The notes beneath the pieces are model-generated. The model was not told the DNA's origin, did no database searches, and was given only the letters and a program-made list of their open reading frames with translations. From positions 1 to 64,000 of the forward strand of contig CALSFV010000357.1 of assembly GCA_943737045.1 (NCBI GenBank): a stretch of 64,000 nucleotides of DNA. Reading direction: 5' to 3'. This document shows, in pieces, positions 26,701-47,320 of the stretch (the stretch's first letter is position 1; every line of letters starts with the position of its first letter). The DNA is from Parapristionchus giblindavisi (lineage: Eukaryota; Nematoda; Chromadorea; Rhabditida; Diplogasteridae). The position numbers were made by a program, and so were the translations under genes.

Positions 26701-29700
26701 AGACATTGGAATGGGAACAGAATGCAATGATGAAACGATAAATGAAAAATATCAATTAAATATGAATATTCAAAATATAATTTAAATATACACTTAAACA
26801 TGATTTTATTTTTTTTAGGTACACCCAAGCTAATTTTACTCTACGCTCTGACAACGCTCTAGTAGACAAAGAAAACGAGAGAGTATTGTCAGAGTGGAGA
26901 TTTTTTTTCAAATTAGCTCGGGGTGTGCAATTAAAGAAGGGGAACCCTCGAAACCGCGAAACATGCCGGTACGACTCCCGATTGCAATTTTATTTATATT
27001 TACCATTCAAATTCAAAAAAACTCGCGCCTTTCCCAGGCGTGAGTATGAATGAACTTTAAGCTCGGCTTACGTCATTCGGGGGGCACCGAAAATAGTAGA
27101 GAAAATTGTTTTTTTTTGTTGTATTCACGGAGATGTGATCTATAGTACTTTCTGGCCAGTTCAGTCCCAAAAAATCGAGGGTCCCATTATTTTAGGACGA
27201 AATTCGCCGATGATTCTTAAAGGGAGTCTGCCAAGCAAATCAAGTTGAGGTCATATAACTTATCTGATGCATTCGACATCATAAACATAAGTGAAAAAAA
27301 TTATAAAAATATTCTGAACGAATTAAATAGTGATCTGAAGCGCGTGATCTGGCAACTTCCTAGTTTTATCGGCTTCGGCCGTACATGATCTCTTCATATC
27401 GGAACGATTTATTGTAACTGTTGTTTCAAAAAACATCTAAACGTTTGAAAAAAAAATTTTTTTTTGAATTTACATTGTTTAGTTAGTATAAGAATAATGA
27501 TCTTGAAGAGAAATTTTTTGAATGGCAGTCTCCCTTTAATTGATCATGATTTTCAGCGTTTTCACCATCGCTCTGCATGAACATTCTACTGGATTCATGA
27601 AGAAGACGCTTCATTTTACCGAGATCAAGAAACGGTAATCTTTATTAAAAAATTTTACTTACTTAGCATTTTGGTCAGAATTGAGGTTTAGGTTCTCGAG
27701 TTTGGTTAAAAATTTGACGAAATCATAGATAAAATCCTAAAGTTTAACCAAACTTTGACTTTGGTTAAAAATTATGTCTGAGTTTGGTTATAAAGCAGGC
27801 AATGTGTGAAATTTTACATAACTCTGACCTGATTTTTAACCAAACTCAAACCTGATTTTAAGTAAAGTTAAAGTTTAGTCAAATTTTAATTTTGACAGCC
27901 CCAAAAAGCGGAGATTCGCCAATAAGCTGGTTATTTCAGTGATTCCGGTGATTACATCTGTCAAGCCACCAACGTCGATGGCAGTGTCTTTAATAGAACT
28001 GTTAATGTTAATGTTCTTGGTAAGTAATTAAAAAATATGACAAGTAATAATACTCTTTCATCGTACCTTAAGAAGATTTGCACAAAAATTCTAAAAAAAA
28101 GATTGCTTGCAGATAAGATGGAGTGGTTATCGAATGAGACTCGTGTCGGAGGTCTCGTTGGCGAACCTTTGACCATTGATTGTGGAGCAAAGGCCGAACC
28201 TGAGCCGACGATTCAGATTACCGATGAGGATGGAGAACCATTGAATGGTGAGCGTGATGTTATGTGCAGTTTTAAAGGCACACCTGAGGTGATTTTTCTC
28301 TCTGCTCTGGAAGTCTCTTTTGTAGACATTATCACGACCTGATTTACATTAGTTCCAGATTATGTAACAACAAATGATCTAACATACATACAAGGTGGGG
28401 ATTAATTATTGTGACACCGTAAAAACGAAATATTTTTTTTCAAAAAAATCGAGTTCCGTTCAAACATTTACCTGATAGTCTTCAGACATCTGGGAATATA
28501 ATAAAACAATAATATCCCGATTCTGCCTCCATTGGTGTTGATGAGGTCATTGAGAAGGGAGGTACGCGTTTGTAAAAACACGCAGGTAGGTGGTGTCCAT
28601 CTTCGACCGTCTTTTCTCCATGGGAGCAGGGTGTCCTTGACTATCTTCTGTAAGTAGCATGATTTTTGATCTTGGCGCCAGGAGTCACAAAAACCAGGTG
28701 TGTCTTTACGGAGTAGCACGTCCTGGTCAAAATCATTAAGGCTTGGGAGGTGGTATGGACAATCCGACCATTGCAGTGAACAAGCTGAGGGTCCGTAGTA
28801 AGCACTCGGTGACTCTGGGGATTATAGGTGGCTTGTACGATGAACAGCTCCTCATCGGCGAACACGATCATGAAGGTCTGCCCTACCCGCGTGTATTGAG
28901 AGAGACGTACCCCTCCCGTCTCAAGGACGTCATCAAGCCCAATGGAGGCAGAATCGGGCAATGATTGATTTATTGTATTCCCAGAAGTTTGAAGATTATT
29001 GAATGGAACTCGATTTTTTTGAAAAAAAAAGATATTCCGTTTTATACAGTGTCACAATAATTAATCCCCCCCCCCCCCCCTGTAAATCACAGAACTGAAA
29101 AATGTGCAGATTTGTTGTATTACTAAAGCCATGAAGAACATCGATGGCTACTTCAAAATAATAATAAATGCTTATTATTCCATTTAAGACGACTTGTTCA
29201 CGATCGCTGGATCCGAGATCTCGATCAAATCATTGACCAAAGACTACAATGGTCTCATTGTCAATTGTGTCGCTCTACAGATCCTTCCTGATCTCGATAC
29301 GACCAGTACAGAACAAAGATCGGTCACCATTGATGTTTGGTGTATGTTTACAATATTATTTGGATGATAATAACAAATGAATGATCAACTCTGGTTTATT
29401 TTAGTATAAGAGTTCATCTTACTTTCTCTCAAAACCTCTTTGATAATCTTCTTCATCGTTTCGTTCTTTTCATTTGTTGTCTTTCTCTAGAGATGTTTGA
29501 TAGTCATTGTGAGTGATCTCACCTTCCCGTACTAAAAGTTCCATCCATCCCGAATATTTATCTCATCCGTCTCTTCATCTAACTCCGCTCTCTTGTCGTT
29601 CTCTGCTTCTGTGCTCTCTCATCCTTCTCTTTACCTCTCTTCCTCCTCTCTTCAATCCCTCTCTCTCTCGTTCTCATCCCTATCTTCACAATTCTTCATT

Positions 29701-31857
29701 GCAGTTACTCCGGAATTCGAGAGTGATCGCATTGATCGGTATACAATTCTACACAGAGACGTAAGACAATTCAATAGATCAAGAGAGAAAGAAAAAGATG
29801 TTACAATATGTTTATGCTATGTTGAATTGTTTAAGACAATATCCGATTAGGGTGTTCACAGAATATTTTTTCCAGGCCATCATCCCATGCAACGTAACTG
29901 AATCGAATCCTCCCGCGAGACACTTTAACTTCTTCCGCAAAGATATTCTTCTCAAGGATGAATCCAAGTATAAACAAGTTATGGATGTAATGGAGAACGC
30001 TGCTTATCTTAAGGTAGTAAAAACAAATTTTGATAGTAATGTTGACAATAATAAATTCAAATTTCAACACAATAATTCATAACGGTTAAAATATACGAAG
30101 ATTGGGAGTATTATTTACATTTTTTTTTTCGAAATATTCAGTGTGAAATATAACATTTATTTGATAAATTAAACTGAACTCAATTATAAGGTCCTTGACG
30201 TTGATGAGAGTGATCTTGGGGAGTACAGTTGTGAGGTGAACAATGGAAGAGCAAAGGCTACTCAGATCATTAACTTGAAGGAAGCCAGTAAGTTATTTGA
30301 ATTGAGTTAATTGACGAAATAGAACAACAATCTCAAGAAATAATTGAAATGATGAGAATTCAGACCCTCCTGACGAGGTTAAGGTGACCCTGGAATCAGT
30401 GAAGAAACACGGAATCGTGTGGATGATCGAGACTAATGAAAAAGAAGATGAACTGAAAGCGACGAAGATCGAAATTCAATACATTCGCCAAGAGGTCATG
30501 GACAAAGAGGTAATAATATTCAGCAGAAAGAAGAATGGACAAAAATAGGGAAATAACATATGAAATCAGGAAATCAACTAAAAATATTCTTAATGTTATA
30601 GTTTCTTTTGCAAATTAATTAATGCCGATATGCACATGAAACTTACCATCCATTATTACCGATTATCGCGATATTTTATATTCACCAAATTTTCAGTAAA
30701 GGGCATAAATGCCTCGTTTCTTTTCCACTAAATTCTCAAAAACTGCTTATAGTTCAATAATGTGCACAATAAGGTTCTGTAACCCAATCATCCAGATTAG
30801 ACTTGTAATTAGCAGTCTTTTCTGCCTACATGAGCATACCCTCCTTATAGATTCATGCGTAGGTCACTGAATCATGCATATATGGGATCCTTTATTCTCT
30901 TTAGAAGAAGAGGGATATCGGGTGTCTCCCGTCTCTTGTCTCAATCTGTAACAGATTGTGCTTCTCTCAATAGGAATAAAAGGGGATGAGGTGAGGTGAA
31001 TAGTGTGTCGGCGAGAGGGGAAAGAGAGGGAAAGAGAGGACTCTTAATTGATGCGGAGCTACTCATCGGGCAAGACAATGTCGCCCTTATTGGGAAGACA
31101 ACGATGCATGGAGTGACAGTTGACTTGAAAAGGGATTAGCACGGAACATATAATGACCAATCACTGCTTTAATAGCATTAAATATACGCTTGCTGTTGTC
31201 CCATCGCTATTTAACAAAATATCCAAACTAAATTTAAAAATGTATAGAAAGTGATGCGTTTCATTTGAATTCTGTTCACTTAAGAAATACTAAGCTCTAG
31301 TCAGAAAATCGGTTCAAAGATTGACCAGGGATTTTACGGCTATAGCGTTTGTTTCATGGATATCAGTTGACTAATGTAATCCTATTTGAGCTCGAGAAAG
31401 GGGACGAGACGGAGGAGGAGGTATGGCATGCGAAATCCAGGAAAACCATCAGAAACATTGGTATACGATCTTATTTCAGTAATTGTTCACTGGAATTTAG
31501 TTTTGTCTTGTTTTTTTGTATCACTCCTAGAAAATACAGATTGTATACAATGCAGTCATATTTGCTACATAAGGGCGAACTCCAAAAAATCTGAATAATT
31601 AAATTTTAAATGACAAAAAATATATATTATTATTTTTTTTTTCAGTTGACTCCCAAATTTACGATATCGGCGGTCTTCGTGAAGAGACTGTTTACGCATT
31701 CCGATTCCGTGCTGAGAGCGAGGCCGGTTTCGGTCCTTACATAGTTCTGACTGCTTCTACAGAGATCAAAGAGCACACTGTAGAACCTTCGGCTTCCGCG
31801 TCTCTCACCATATTTATCTCAACACTGTCCATGATTTTCTCAAGAATCCTCTTGTAA
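20726..31857 (+). CDS. Secreted/GPI-anchored cell-surface protein with 3 Ig and 1 FN3 domains (RIG-3/NCAM-like)
   Basis: Exons: 20726-20804, 24583-24754, 27557-27634, 27940-28019, 28113-28247, 29189-29341, 29705-29760, 29876-30013, 30191-30287, 30364-30509, 31391-31460, 31646-31857 (1416 nt, 471 aa, phases close). Residues 1-20 are a signal peptide (LCLLLLLLPLVVDG). Ig1 is about 30-135 (MISCVYS, LKWL, DSGDYICQA). Ig2 is about 137-235 (TIDCGAK, LIVNCVAL). Ig3 is about 240-330 (IIPCNV, DLGEYSCEVN). Ig2 and Ig3 lack an obvious core tryptophan. An FN3 domain covers about 331-440 (AFRFRAESEAGFG). The last 20 residues are hydrophobic right up to the stop, as in GPI-anchored proteins. The layout recalls C. 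elegans RIG-3 and fasciclin II/NCAM, which act in neuronal adhesion and synapses; orthology is inference. The first intron is 3.8 kb. Exon 11 uses a weak TTTGAG acceptor and is the least certain. Confidence 0.88.
22637..22779 (-). pseudogene. LINE (RTE-like) 3' end remnant
   Basis: The minus strand reads KPRVRWRDDLTRAIGRHWW followed by a short stretch and a stop at 22676-22678, resembling the GRPPxRWRDD tail of RTE-type reverse transcriptases. Just downstream in element orientation lies a (TTGA)n run (22637-22652), typical of RTE 3' tails. It sits in intron 1 of the Ig gene. The upstream part, to about 23070, may belong to the same element but is unreadable. Confidence 0.6.
23255..23345 (+). 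repeat. tRNA-related (SINE-like) sequence
   Basis: TGGCTTAGTGG (23260-23270) fits a pol III A box, and GGTTCGGATCC (23304-23314) fits a B box apart from one base. The expected tRNA stems do not form around them, so this is more likely a SINE head or decayed tRNA than a working tRNA gene. It lies in intron 1 of the Ig gene. Confidence 0.45.
26815..26946. mobile_element. Short MITE family A, complete copy
   Basis: The left end GTACACCCAAGCTAATTTT is mirrored by AAATTAGCTCGGGGTGTGC, then ATTAAAG. The inner parts CTCTGACAACGCTCT and GAGTATTGTCAGAGTGGAG are mirrored. It lies in intron 2 of the Ig gene. Confidence 0.75.
27217..27539. mobile_element. MITE family C with TTAAAGGGAGTCTGCCA ends
   Basis: TTAAAGGGAGTCTGCCA at the left (27217-) is matched by TGGCAGTCTCCCTTTAA at the right. 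TTAA at both tips fits a piggyBac-type target duplication (inference). The interior is AT-rich and non-coding. It ends 17 bp before exon 3 of the Ig gene. Confidence 0.75.
28271..28345. mobile_element. Short MITE family A, left half
   Basis: TTTAAAGGCACACCTGAGGT followed by CTCTGCTCTGGAAG. The right arm is lost. It starts 24 nt after exon 5 of the Ig gene. Confidence 0.55.
28397..29070 (-). mobile_element. Tc1/mariner foldback derivative with degenerate transposase
   Basis: The ends are GGGGATTAATTATTGTGACA (28397) and its reverse complement (29050-29069), flanked by G/C homopolymers. The minus strand (28468-28961) reads a broken transposase: FADEELFIVQATYNPQSHRV, holding the first catalytic Asp region, then after a frameshift YLQKIVKDTLLPW and LINTNGGRIG near the C-terminus. 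On the plus strand at 28914-28964 a second C-terminal end, RLKDVIKPNGGRIGQ, occurs. Thus both ends of the element derive from the 3' end of a transposon. It sits in intron 5 of the Ig gene. Confidence 0.75.
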
Positions 31858-33321
31858 TAACTTTTCCTTTTTTATTCGTTCGACATACACTCAATTTGGT
31901 TGTGAATTGTGTAGGGACTTGAATATTATTATATAATATAATCATATAATTGAAAATATTTTCTCGTCCCATCGCTCGTCTTTTATCATTTATGGACTGA
32001 TACCAATGTCTATCAGGGATATCCATCCAGTTTAGTTCATGTATTAATTCACTCTTCAGTTTTGCACGCAATAATACCTACAGATAACTCATGACTATTA
32101 ACCTCTTTTTTCCTCTGATTATTCAGTATCTTCGAGATTAGCTATAGTCATAGGAATATAATCAATTTCGTAATTCAGTTTGTCATCATTATTCTTGATC
32201 CCACGAGGTCTTCGCATTTCCCTTCCTCTTCTTATTCTCCATTCTGTCTTATCTTTCACAGATTTAGTTGCTTTCTCTTTAAATGAATATTCGCTCTCTT
32301 CACTTTACCCAATATTTCTCTGTTTTCTATCAATTAGAGAGAGAGTATTGTGAGGAGATCATTGACTATGTTAACCTCCATAGAAAACTCTTCATCATTT
32401 TATGTCCGTATTCCTTCCTCGGTTATTCGATGTCATTCGACAATCACTCACTCTATGTTGTGTGCGATAAAGTACCCTATACATAATATAATACGTGTTT
32501 ATTGTATATCATTGATCACGGACAAATATGGACATAATAAGTGAGTCATAGAGAGGGTTGATATCAGATGAAGAATGTAGCCATATATATGCTATCTTTA
32601 CTGGATTACTGGCAGTCTCTAACCGGTTACGAACACAAAAAGAAAGTGAACATTGTGTGTCAAATGTAGAATGAAGGGTGTGGGGGATAGACGGATATGC
32701 ATGGTTAATCACAGGATATCATTACGGTCGCTTGTTACTGTGTACGGTGCGATTCGCGACAATCGAGTTTTTAGATCAAACGGATGCTATACTAGATTAT
32801 TATGACGAGTGAAAGAAGAGAAATGGACAAAACAGAGAAACAGATACTGGGAAAGTGAGTTCGAAAAGCGATTTGATTTAGAAATGACCGGGAAAAGTTC
32901 TAGTTTGCTTTGAATAACAAAAAAAAAACGCATGACAACTTTCGTAATTCGGGCATGAATGCAAAATTTTTTAGCATAGGATTCTAAACATTATGAAACG
33001 ATATTTCGACAGTGGATATGATGTTGAGAGGGAATTAAAGTGACAGTGCTGAGGTATGTACGGTGTGGAGCTAGTGCAACTTCCATTGTAAACTCATTCG
33101 AAAGTCAAGAAAAGGGTGTTCATAAGATTCTAGGACAAGAAAAAATACTATGAATTTGAAATCGCGACAGTGTGACACATTGCAATACTTGCGAGAAATA
33201 AAAATGGGATAAAATTGGGATTACTTCGGGTCACATACTTTCTTTTCTTGACTTTTGAGCAGAAATAATGATAAGGAAGATAGACTTGAGATACTCGTGA
33301 GATGTGAAGAAGAGATGACAT
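31858..33321. other. Intergenic stretch between convergent Ig and collagen genes
   Basis: The 3' ends of the Ig gene (+) and collagen gene (-) face each other here. It holds AT-rich sequence with no recognised gene. The short open frames (for example 32283-32486) lack codon bias or motifs. Neither gene has an obvious nearby AATAAA, so UTR limits are not set. Confidence 0.6.
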
Positions 33322-36300
33322 TTAGTATCCAGGAGCAGTTCTTGGTGGTGGACAGTGAGAGCATGGTCCAGGAGGACCACGAGAGCCATTGGGCCCCCGA
33401 GGACCGGGCATGCCCGGTCGACCCGGTCGGCCTGGGTTTCCACCATCGCCGGGATGACCATCTGGTCCTATAAATCGAATTTTGGTAGAAATGGTACTTA
33501 AAATTACACCCACCTGGTTCTCCTTGCTTTCCGTTGGGTCCCTCTGGTCCTGGTGGTCCTGGAGGTCCGGGACGACCTGAGGAAAGCCATTCATATACAT
33601 GGAACCAACAATAAATCATTTACGAACCATCCAATCCTGGAGGTCCAGGTGGACTTGGCTTCTCCTCCATGTATCCATCTGCACCACCTTCGCCAGCACT
33701 TCCATCGTTTCCAGGAGGTCCCTGTAATCAGGAGAGTATTGAGGAACCATGATATTTGAGCTCTTGACATTTATCAATGTGTACGAAGAATTCATGATAG
33801 AATAGTGCACGAATTAAAGATAAATTTGATTCAAACTAAGGTTATTGTGTTTAAAAACCATGTTCAAATCAATGAACACATAGACTCAATGGTTTGATAA
33901 CTTACTGGAGGCCCGGGAGGTCCGGGAGGACCAGGTGGTCCTCTCTTGCCACCATCATATGAGATTCCAGGTCGTCCGTCGACTCCACCCAGTCCCTTCA
34001 TTCCTATAAAATTGTTAAATTAAGAATACTCTGCGTATTTCATAATTTTTCACCTCTTTAGAGGTGAAAAAATTAGAGGCTCTTTTAATAATGGTAAAAT
34101 TTATATGGTAATATATATGTCGACGCAAAGGTCAAAATAAGTCTTACCAGGATCTCCAGGAGGACCAGGTGGACCAGGGGGACACTCGAAGCACCATTGT
34201 TCGTCCTGAGAAGCGGCAGTCTCAGGAGCGTCTTGTCCATTGCGTCCGTTAGCCCCAGGAGTTCCATCGTGTCCGTCCATTCCATCACGACCCGGATCTC
34301 CCGGAAGTCCAGGAGGACCGAAACTACAACCGCAGCCTAGAATTTGATAAAAATATTACTTTCGGATTTCAGAAATATAAAAAAAATTGAATTCTAATGT
34401 CGAACAATGTAAATTCGTCTTGTACATTACAGTTGAGGTGGAAATATTTAATTTAATGTTTCGACAATTCAAATTTGAAATTTTTCGGTTTATTTAATTC
34501 AAGTCTTTAATTTAATTTAATGTATATATCTTGTAAAACTTGCATTGCTTTGGGGGCTCGTTGTTACGTTCTTCGAATCTCGATTGAATGTTCTCTGTCT
34601 CGGCGGGAACTTTGTATCGAAGAGGAACTGATCCATAGCTGGCACCATATCTGAAAATATCATGATTTCTTTTTTTTTTAAATAATTTATAATATTCCAA
34701 AAATATTGCTCCTGACCAAGGTGCCAAGAAAAAAAGCATTTCCTATAAAACAGATTGTTATTACAATTGTTTTTTTTTCGAATTTTTTTCTGATCATTAC
34801 TCTCTCTCTGCACAATATGCTATCGTACATGTAAAAATAGTTGTATCATGAACGGTGTGAATGGATCTGAACGGATCAGGCCGATCAAACGGGATTGCGA
34901 GCGAGAAGGCCATTTTCGTTATTTTTCTTTCTTTTCATTGTTTTTCTTGCCTTCGAATCTACCGTATTGAAAGAAATCACGCCAAAATATTGCCATTTAG
35001 CAAAAATCATTGCTTTACAAATGATTAAATTGTTCCGATTATACGCCGAATAAATGGGTCAATTTTGGTTCATTGGAGCAATTTATTCCTCGCGAAAATG
35101 ATGATTTTTGTTAAATAGCAATATTTTGGCCTAATGTACTTCAATATAGTAGATTCGATGAAAAGAAAAAAACAATGAAACGAACGAAAAATAACGAAAA
35201 TGGCCGGCTCGCTCACAATCTCGTTTGATCGGCCTGATCCTTTCAGATCCATTCACACCGTTCATGATACAACTATTTTTACATGTACGATATACATTAT
35301 CGAACACCTCACCCTCCATATTGTCTCTTTGCTCTGGCTCCCTCTCCTTTGTTGTGTTGAGCCAATACGATCTGTTGCCATAATGAATCCGTCTTGCTCT
35401 GTAACACATGCACAATATGATCAAAGACATCGCTCATACATGTCTAGCTCTCTAAGCATTGAATTAATGTTGTCATTTCCGATCTCTTAAAAATCACATT
35501 CAGCCTTCAGGACCTTTTGTACATAGACGTATTTGAGTGTAGGACTAGTCAGGGGTGTACCATGTCCCATCCCTTGTGTATCTCTTTCTCCATTCAAGTT
35601 GCTAATCAAATATGTGTCCTCTAAAGGCAAAAGAAGGTGTCCATACACGCGAGCCAAAGTTGATCAGAGTTCGAATATAAAACAAAAGGAAGACGATAAA
35701 GACCAATCACGGTAATCCCATCAGGGAACAAAAAACTGATTGACATTCTCCTTTCGATTGTTCACGAGGAAATACACATAGGGCAAAAAGCTTAAAGGCA
35801 ACCAATGTCAATTGACCATTCAGTAATTCACCATGCAAGAATACAATCTATAGAACTATCAGGATTACTGTTAAATTGTATACAGAACCACAGTACTACA
35901 TGGCTATGTTAGGCAATAAAAAAGTATGATAACTATTGAAAAATGTTATTTATTAGATTTCAGTAATAACGAAATAAAGTACACAAACCTTGCAGAATCC
36001 GACTTCGTTCTCGATCATAGTCGACACTTTCTGTACATAATTGTACACGATTGGTGCAGCGAGAAGGACAAGGAAGGCAGCAGTGACAGCAGAACAAACG
36101 CCTAGTATATTTAAATATTTATTAATCGACATAACGATATGGTTGGAATAATGAATAATACTGATTTATCTAATGATGTTAAACTGTGATAAAGCAGAAA
36201 AAATATTATAAAAACAAACGTTATCATACAAATTGTTCAGCTTGTGATATCATTGTAAATATAGGCGAAACCAATTGACTCATGTAGCAAAAATTAGAGA

Positions 36301-36387
36301 AAACAATATTTTTAGAAACATACCAATAATGGCTAGTTTCCTGAGCCGTTCGGCCTCAGCGAATAGCTCTTTCTCGCTTCGAGCCAT
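33322..36387 (-). CDS. Cuticle collagen
   Basis: Structural protein of the nematode cuticle, secreted by the hypodermis. Exons, high to low coordinate: 36387-36324, 36101-35989, 35398-35313, 34650-34568, 34336-34148, 34003-33906, 33721-33628, 33576-33514, 33467-33322; 936 nt, 311 aa, phases close. It starts MARSEKELFAEAERLRKLA, then a membrane segment (about 22-44). Homology box residues follow (SKTDSLWQQIVLAQ, about 60-73), then a furin-type site RAKR (81-84). Gly-X-Y blocks are split by cysteine pairs (CGC, CFEC, CSHC), ending RTAPGY. This is the usual cuticle-collagen order and length. Exon 4 could instead end at 34540 with a later acceptor for exon 5, which would lose the CGC pair; the chosen version restores it. 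Nine exons is many for this family. Intron 3 holds a palindromic MITE (34823-35290). It is divergent from the TRPV gene. Confidence 0.93.
34823..35290. mobile_element. 468-bp palindromic MITE with TA flanks, copy 1
   Basis: The ends TCGTACATGTAAAAATAGTT and their exact reverse complement are flanked by TA on both sides, fitting a Tc1/mariner-type target duplication. The arms match closely along their length. A second copy is at 44016-44481. It lies in collagen intron 3; its edge is 22 bp from exon 3. Confidence 0.88.
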
Positions 36388-37726
36388 TGCGAGAGAAGAG
36401 AGGGATAAGACCTCTGGAATGACGATTGAGTATGATAGCAAATGCAACATAATAACATAATTAATAATGGTCTAAAACGTTGGAGGAAAAACGAAAGCGG
36501 CAAGTAATAATAATGATTATTATAAATATTTATGATTTCTCACAATTCACTGAGAAAAGCGGAAGTGCATACGTGATCATGTGTTACAGGCAGATAAGCA
36601 AAATTAAAAGTGCTCAAACTAAGAAGCTAAGAATAATTAATGCGAAGAAATGAAAGGGATAGTATGATCGTAAGGAATGAAAGTGGCCAAGTTGTCATTT
36701 ATCCTGCCAAAGGCGCACTGATCCAATGAAGAGATAAAGAGAATAGGAAAGAATGTCGACCTTCATCCGGGGTTTCAAACGTGTCAAAGTAGTTAGAAAA
36801 GATGAAGAGAAAATGTATATGAAGAAGAAATGAACTGGTATGGAGAATGAATGAAGTATGATTAAGGTGATAGGAGATATGACCAGATAGAGAGAGGAGG
36901 GTAAGAGAGCAAGAGGGAGAGAGGGAGAGGGATAGAGAGAGTGAGAGGGGGAGAGGGATAGAAAGAGGGAGAGAGGGAGAGGGATAGAGAGAGTGAGAGG
37001 GGGAGAGGGATAGAAAGAGGGAGAGAGGGAGAGGGATAGAAAGAGGGAGAGAGGGAGAGGAAGAGAGAGAGCGAGAGAAAGAAGGAGAGGTGGAGAAGGA
37101 AAAAGGGGGAGGGCAGACTTGTTCTGACCCAGCTCGGCTCTCAAATCAAGGCGGCTGTGAGGCTCTATCTCTCTCGGTGAGGGAGTGAATGAGAAAAGGA
37201 AGGAAAAGAGAAAACTGTTCCCTTATCTTTTTCGCTAATTCCGGTCGAGAGAAATAAAATGGAAGAATACGATGGAGGGAAATGGTAATGATGAAGAGAG
37301 AGAAATAGATAGCACACAGTGATTCTATGCGCGAAAACAATCTGTTTTCACTACCAATTAATCTTCTCTTCCCGAGAAGAAGACAAAGAATCAATCAGGC
37401 AAAAGATTAGTGACCGCAAAATGACTCTTCCTCTATTCAACTATCATTTTAGTGTCATAGCGTCTTTTCTACTAGTACGTGCCATTTTGCATTCACGATC
37501 TCTTCTTTATTATTATTTAGAATTCAGTATATTATGAACAATTCCATCCTTAGTTCGCTAATTTCTATCATAAAAAACCAGCGTCAAATTCTTCTGGGCA
37601 TTTGATGAATATAAATTTAAAGCGTATTCTATGCAACATATTTACTAATAATCAATTCAATGAATACATTTGCATGTTTATTATGTTCTATATATATATA
37701 TTTTAATAGGCCCTGTAAGGACCTTG
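36388..37726. other. Divergent intergenic region between the collagen and TRPV genes
   Basis: Must contain the 5' regions of both genes. A possible trans-splice acceptor (ATTCCAG on the minus strand, ending at 36414) lies 26 nt upstream of the collagen ATG. A purine-rich minisatellite (36905-37062) has a ~52-bp unit containing GGGATAGAGAGAGTGAGAGG, about 2.5 copies. No TATA box or conserved motif was recognised. Confidence 0.55.
36905..37062. repeat. Purine-rich minisatellite
   Basis: A unit of about 52 bp (GAGGGATAGAGAGAGTGAGA, then GGGGGAGAGGGATAGAAAGA and GGGAGAGAG) is repeated about 2.5 times and is embedded in longer GA-rich sequence. Confidence 0.75.
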
Positions 37727-46887
<9,161 letters not shown>

Positions 46888-46996
46888 TGCTAATGTCTTC
46901 TATTTTTAAAATCACTCATTTTTCAACTGATATTTACTTTTTTATTATAAAATAATTATGCATATTCAATTGTTTTTTTTCGTTTTTTTTACTGTG

Positions 46997-47002
46997 AATA
47001 AA
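46997..47002 (+). terminator. Poly(A) signal AATAAA of the TRPV gene
   Basis: Canonical AATAAA about 110 nt after the TRPV stop codon and within a T-rich stretch. Confidence 0.55.
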
Positions 47003-47073
47003 TATGTTCTTTTAATTTAACGAAATAATTTGCACTGTTTCAAATTAGCACAATTACAGTACTCATTTAGTCT

Positions 47074-47080
47074 CTGATAG
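47074..47080 (+). promoter_or_regulatory. VPE2-like GATA element
   Basis: CTGATAG matches the C. elegans vitellogenin promoter element VPE2 (CTGATAA, a GATA-factor site) at 6 of 7 bases, about 400 bp upstream of the vitellogenin ATG. A further GATA site, AGATAAG, lies at 47281-47287. Confidence 0.45.
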
Positions 47081-47118
47081 TATCTTAAAGTCTGTTTGAG
47101 GCTCGAGAACAATCGGAA

Positions 47119-47125
47119 TGTCAAT
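47119..47125 (+). promoter_or_regulatory. VPE1 element TGTCAAT
   Basis: Exact match to the C. elegans vitellogenin promoter element 1, about 355 bp upstream of the ATG. Confidence 0.55.
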
Positions 47126-47245
47126 CATCGGTCATTTGATGGACATTCATCCTCTCTATATCTCTTTATCTCTCCCCCGCTCTATGTCTCTCACACTATG
47201 ACCTTCTCCAATCACTCTATCTCTCGTCTCGAACAATGCGGGATA

Positions 47246-47252
47246 ATTGACA
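47246..47252 (-). promoter_or_regulatory. VPE1 element (reverse)
   Basis: ATTGACA, the exact reverse complement of TGTCAAT, about 230 bp upstream of the vitellogenin ATG. Confidence 0.6.
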
Positions 47253-47294
47253 GTTCAATTTTCCTACTCAAGTTAAGGATAGATAAGCTTTTGG

Positions 47295-47301
47295 ATTGAC
47301 A
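47295..47301 (-). promoter_or_regulatory. VPE1 element (reverse), promoter-proximal
   Basis: A second ATTGACA, 12 bp upstream of the TATA box and close to the AGATAAG GATA site. This spacing suits a tissue-specific yolk promoter. Confidence 0.6.
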
Positions 47302-47312
47302 TCACCATTTTG

Positions 47313-47320
47313 TATAAAAG
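47313..47320 (+). promoter_or_regulatory. TATA box of the vitellogenin gene
   Basis: TATAAAAG, about 158 bp upstream of the ATG. It fits a strong regulated promoter; the distance implies a 5' UTR of about 120-130 nt unless the leader is spliced. Confidence 0.65.

Noticed and set aside
34822..35430. Open frames sharing a CKNSCIMNGVNGSER peptide at three places
   Set aside because: The shared peptide is encoded by the ends of the palindromic MITE (34823-35290 and 44016-44481), not by a gene family.
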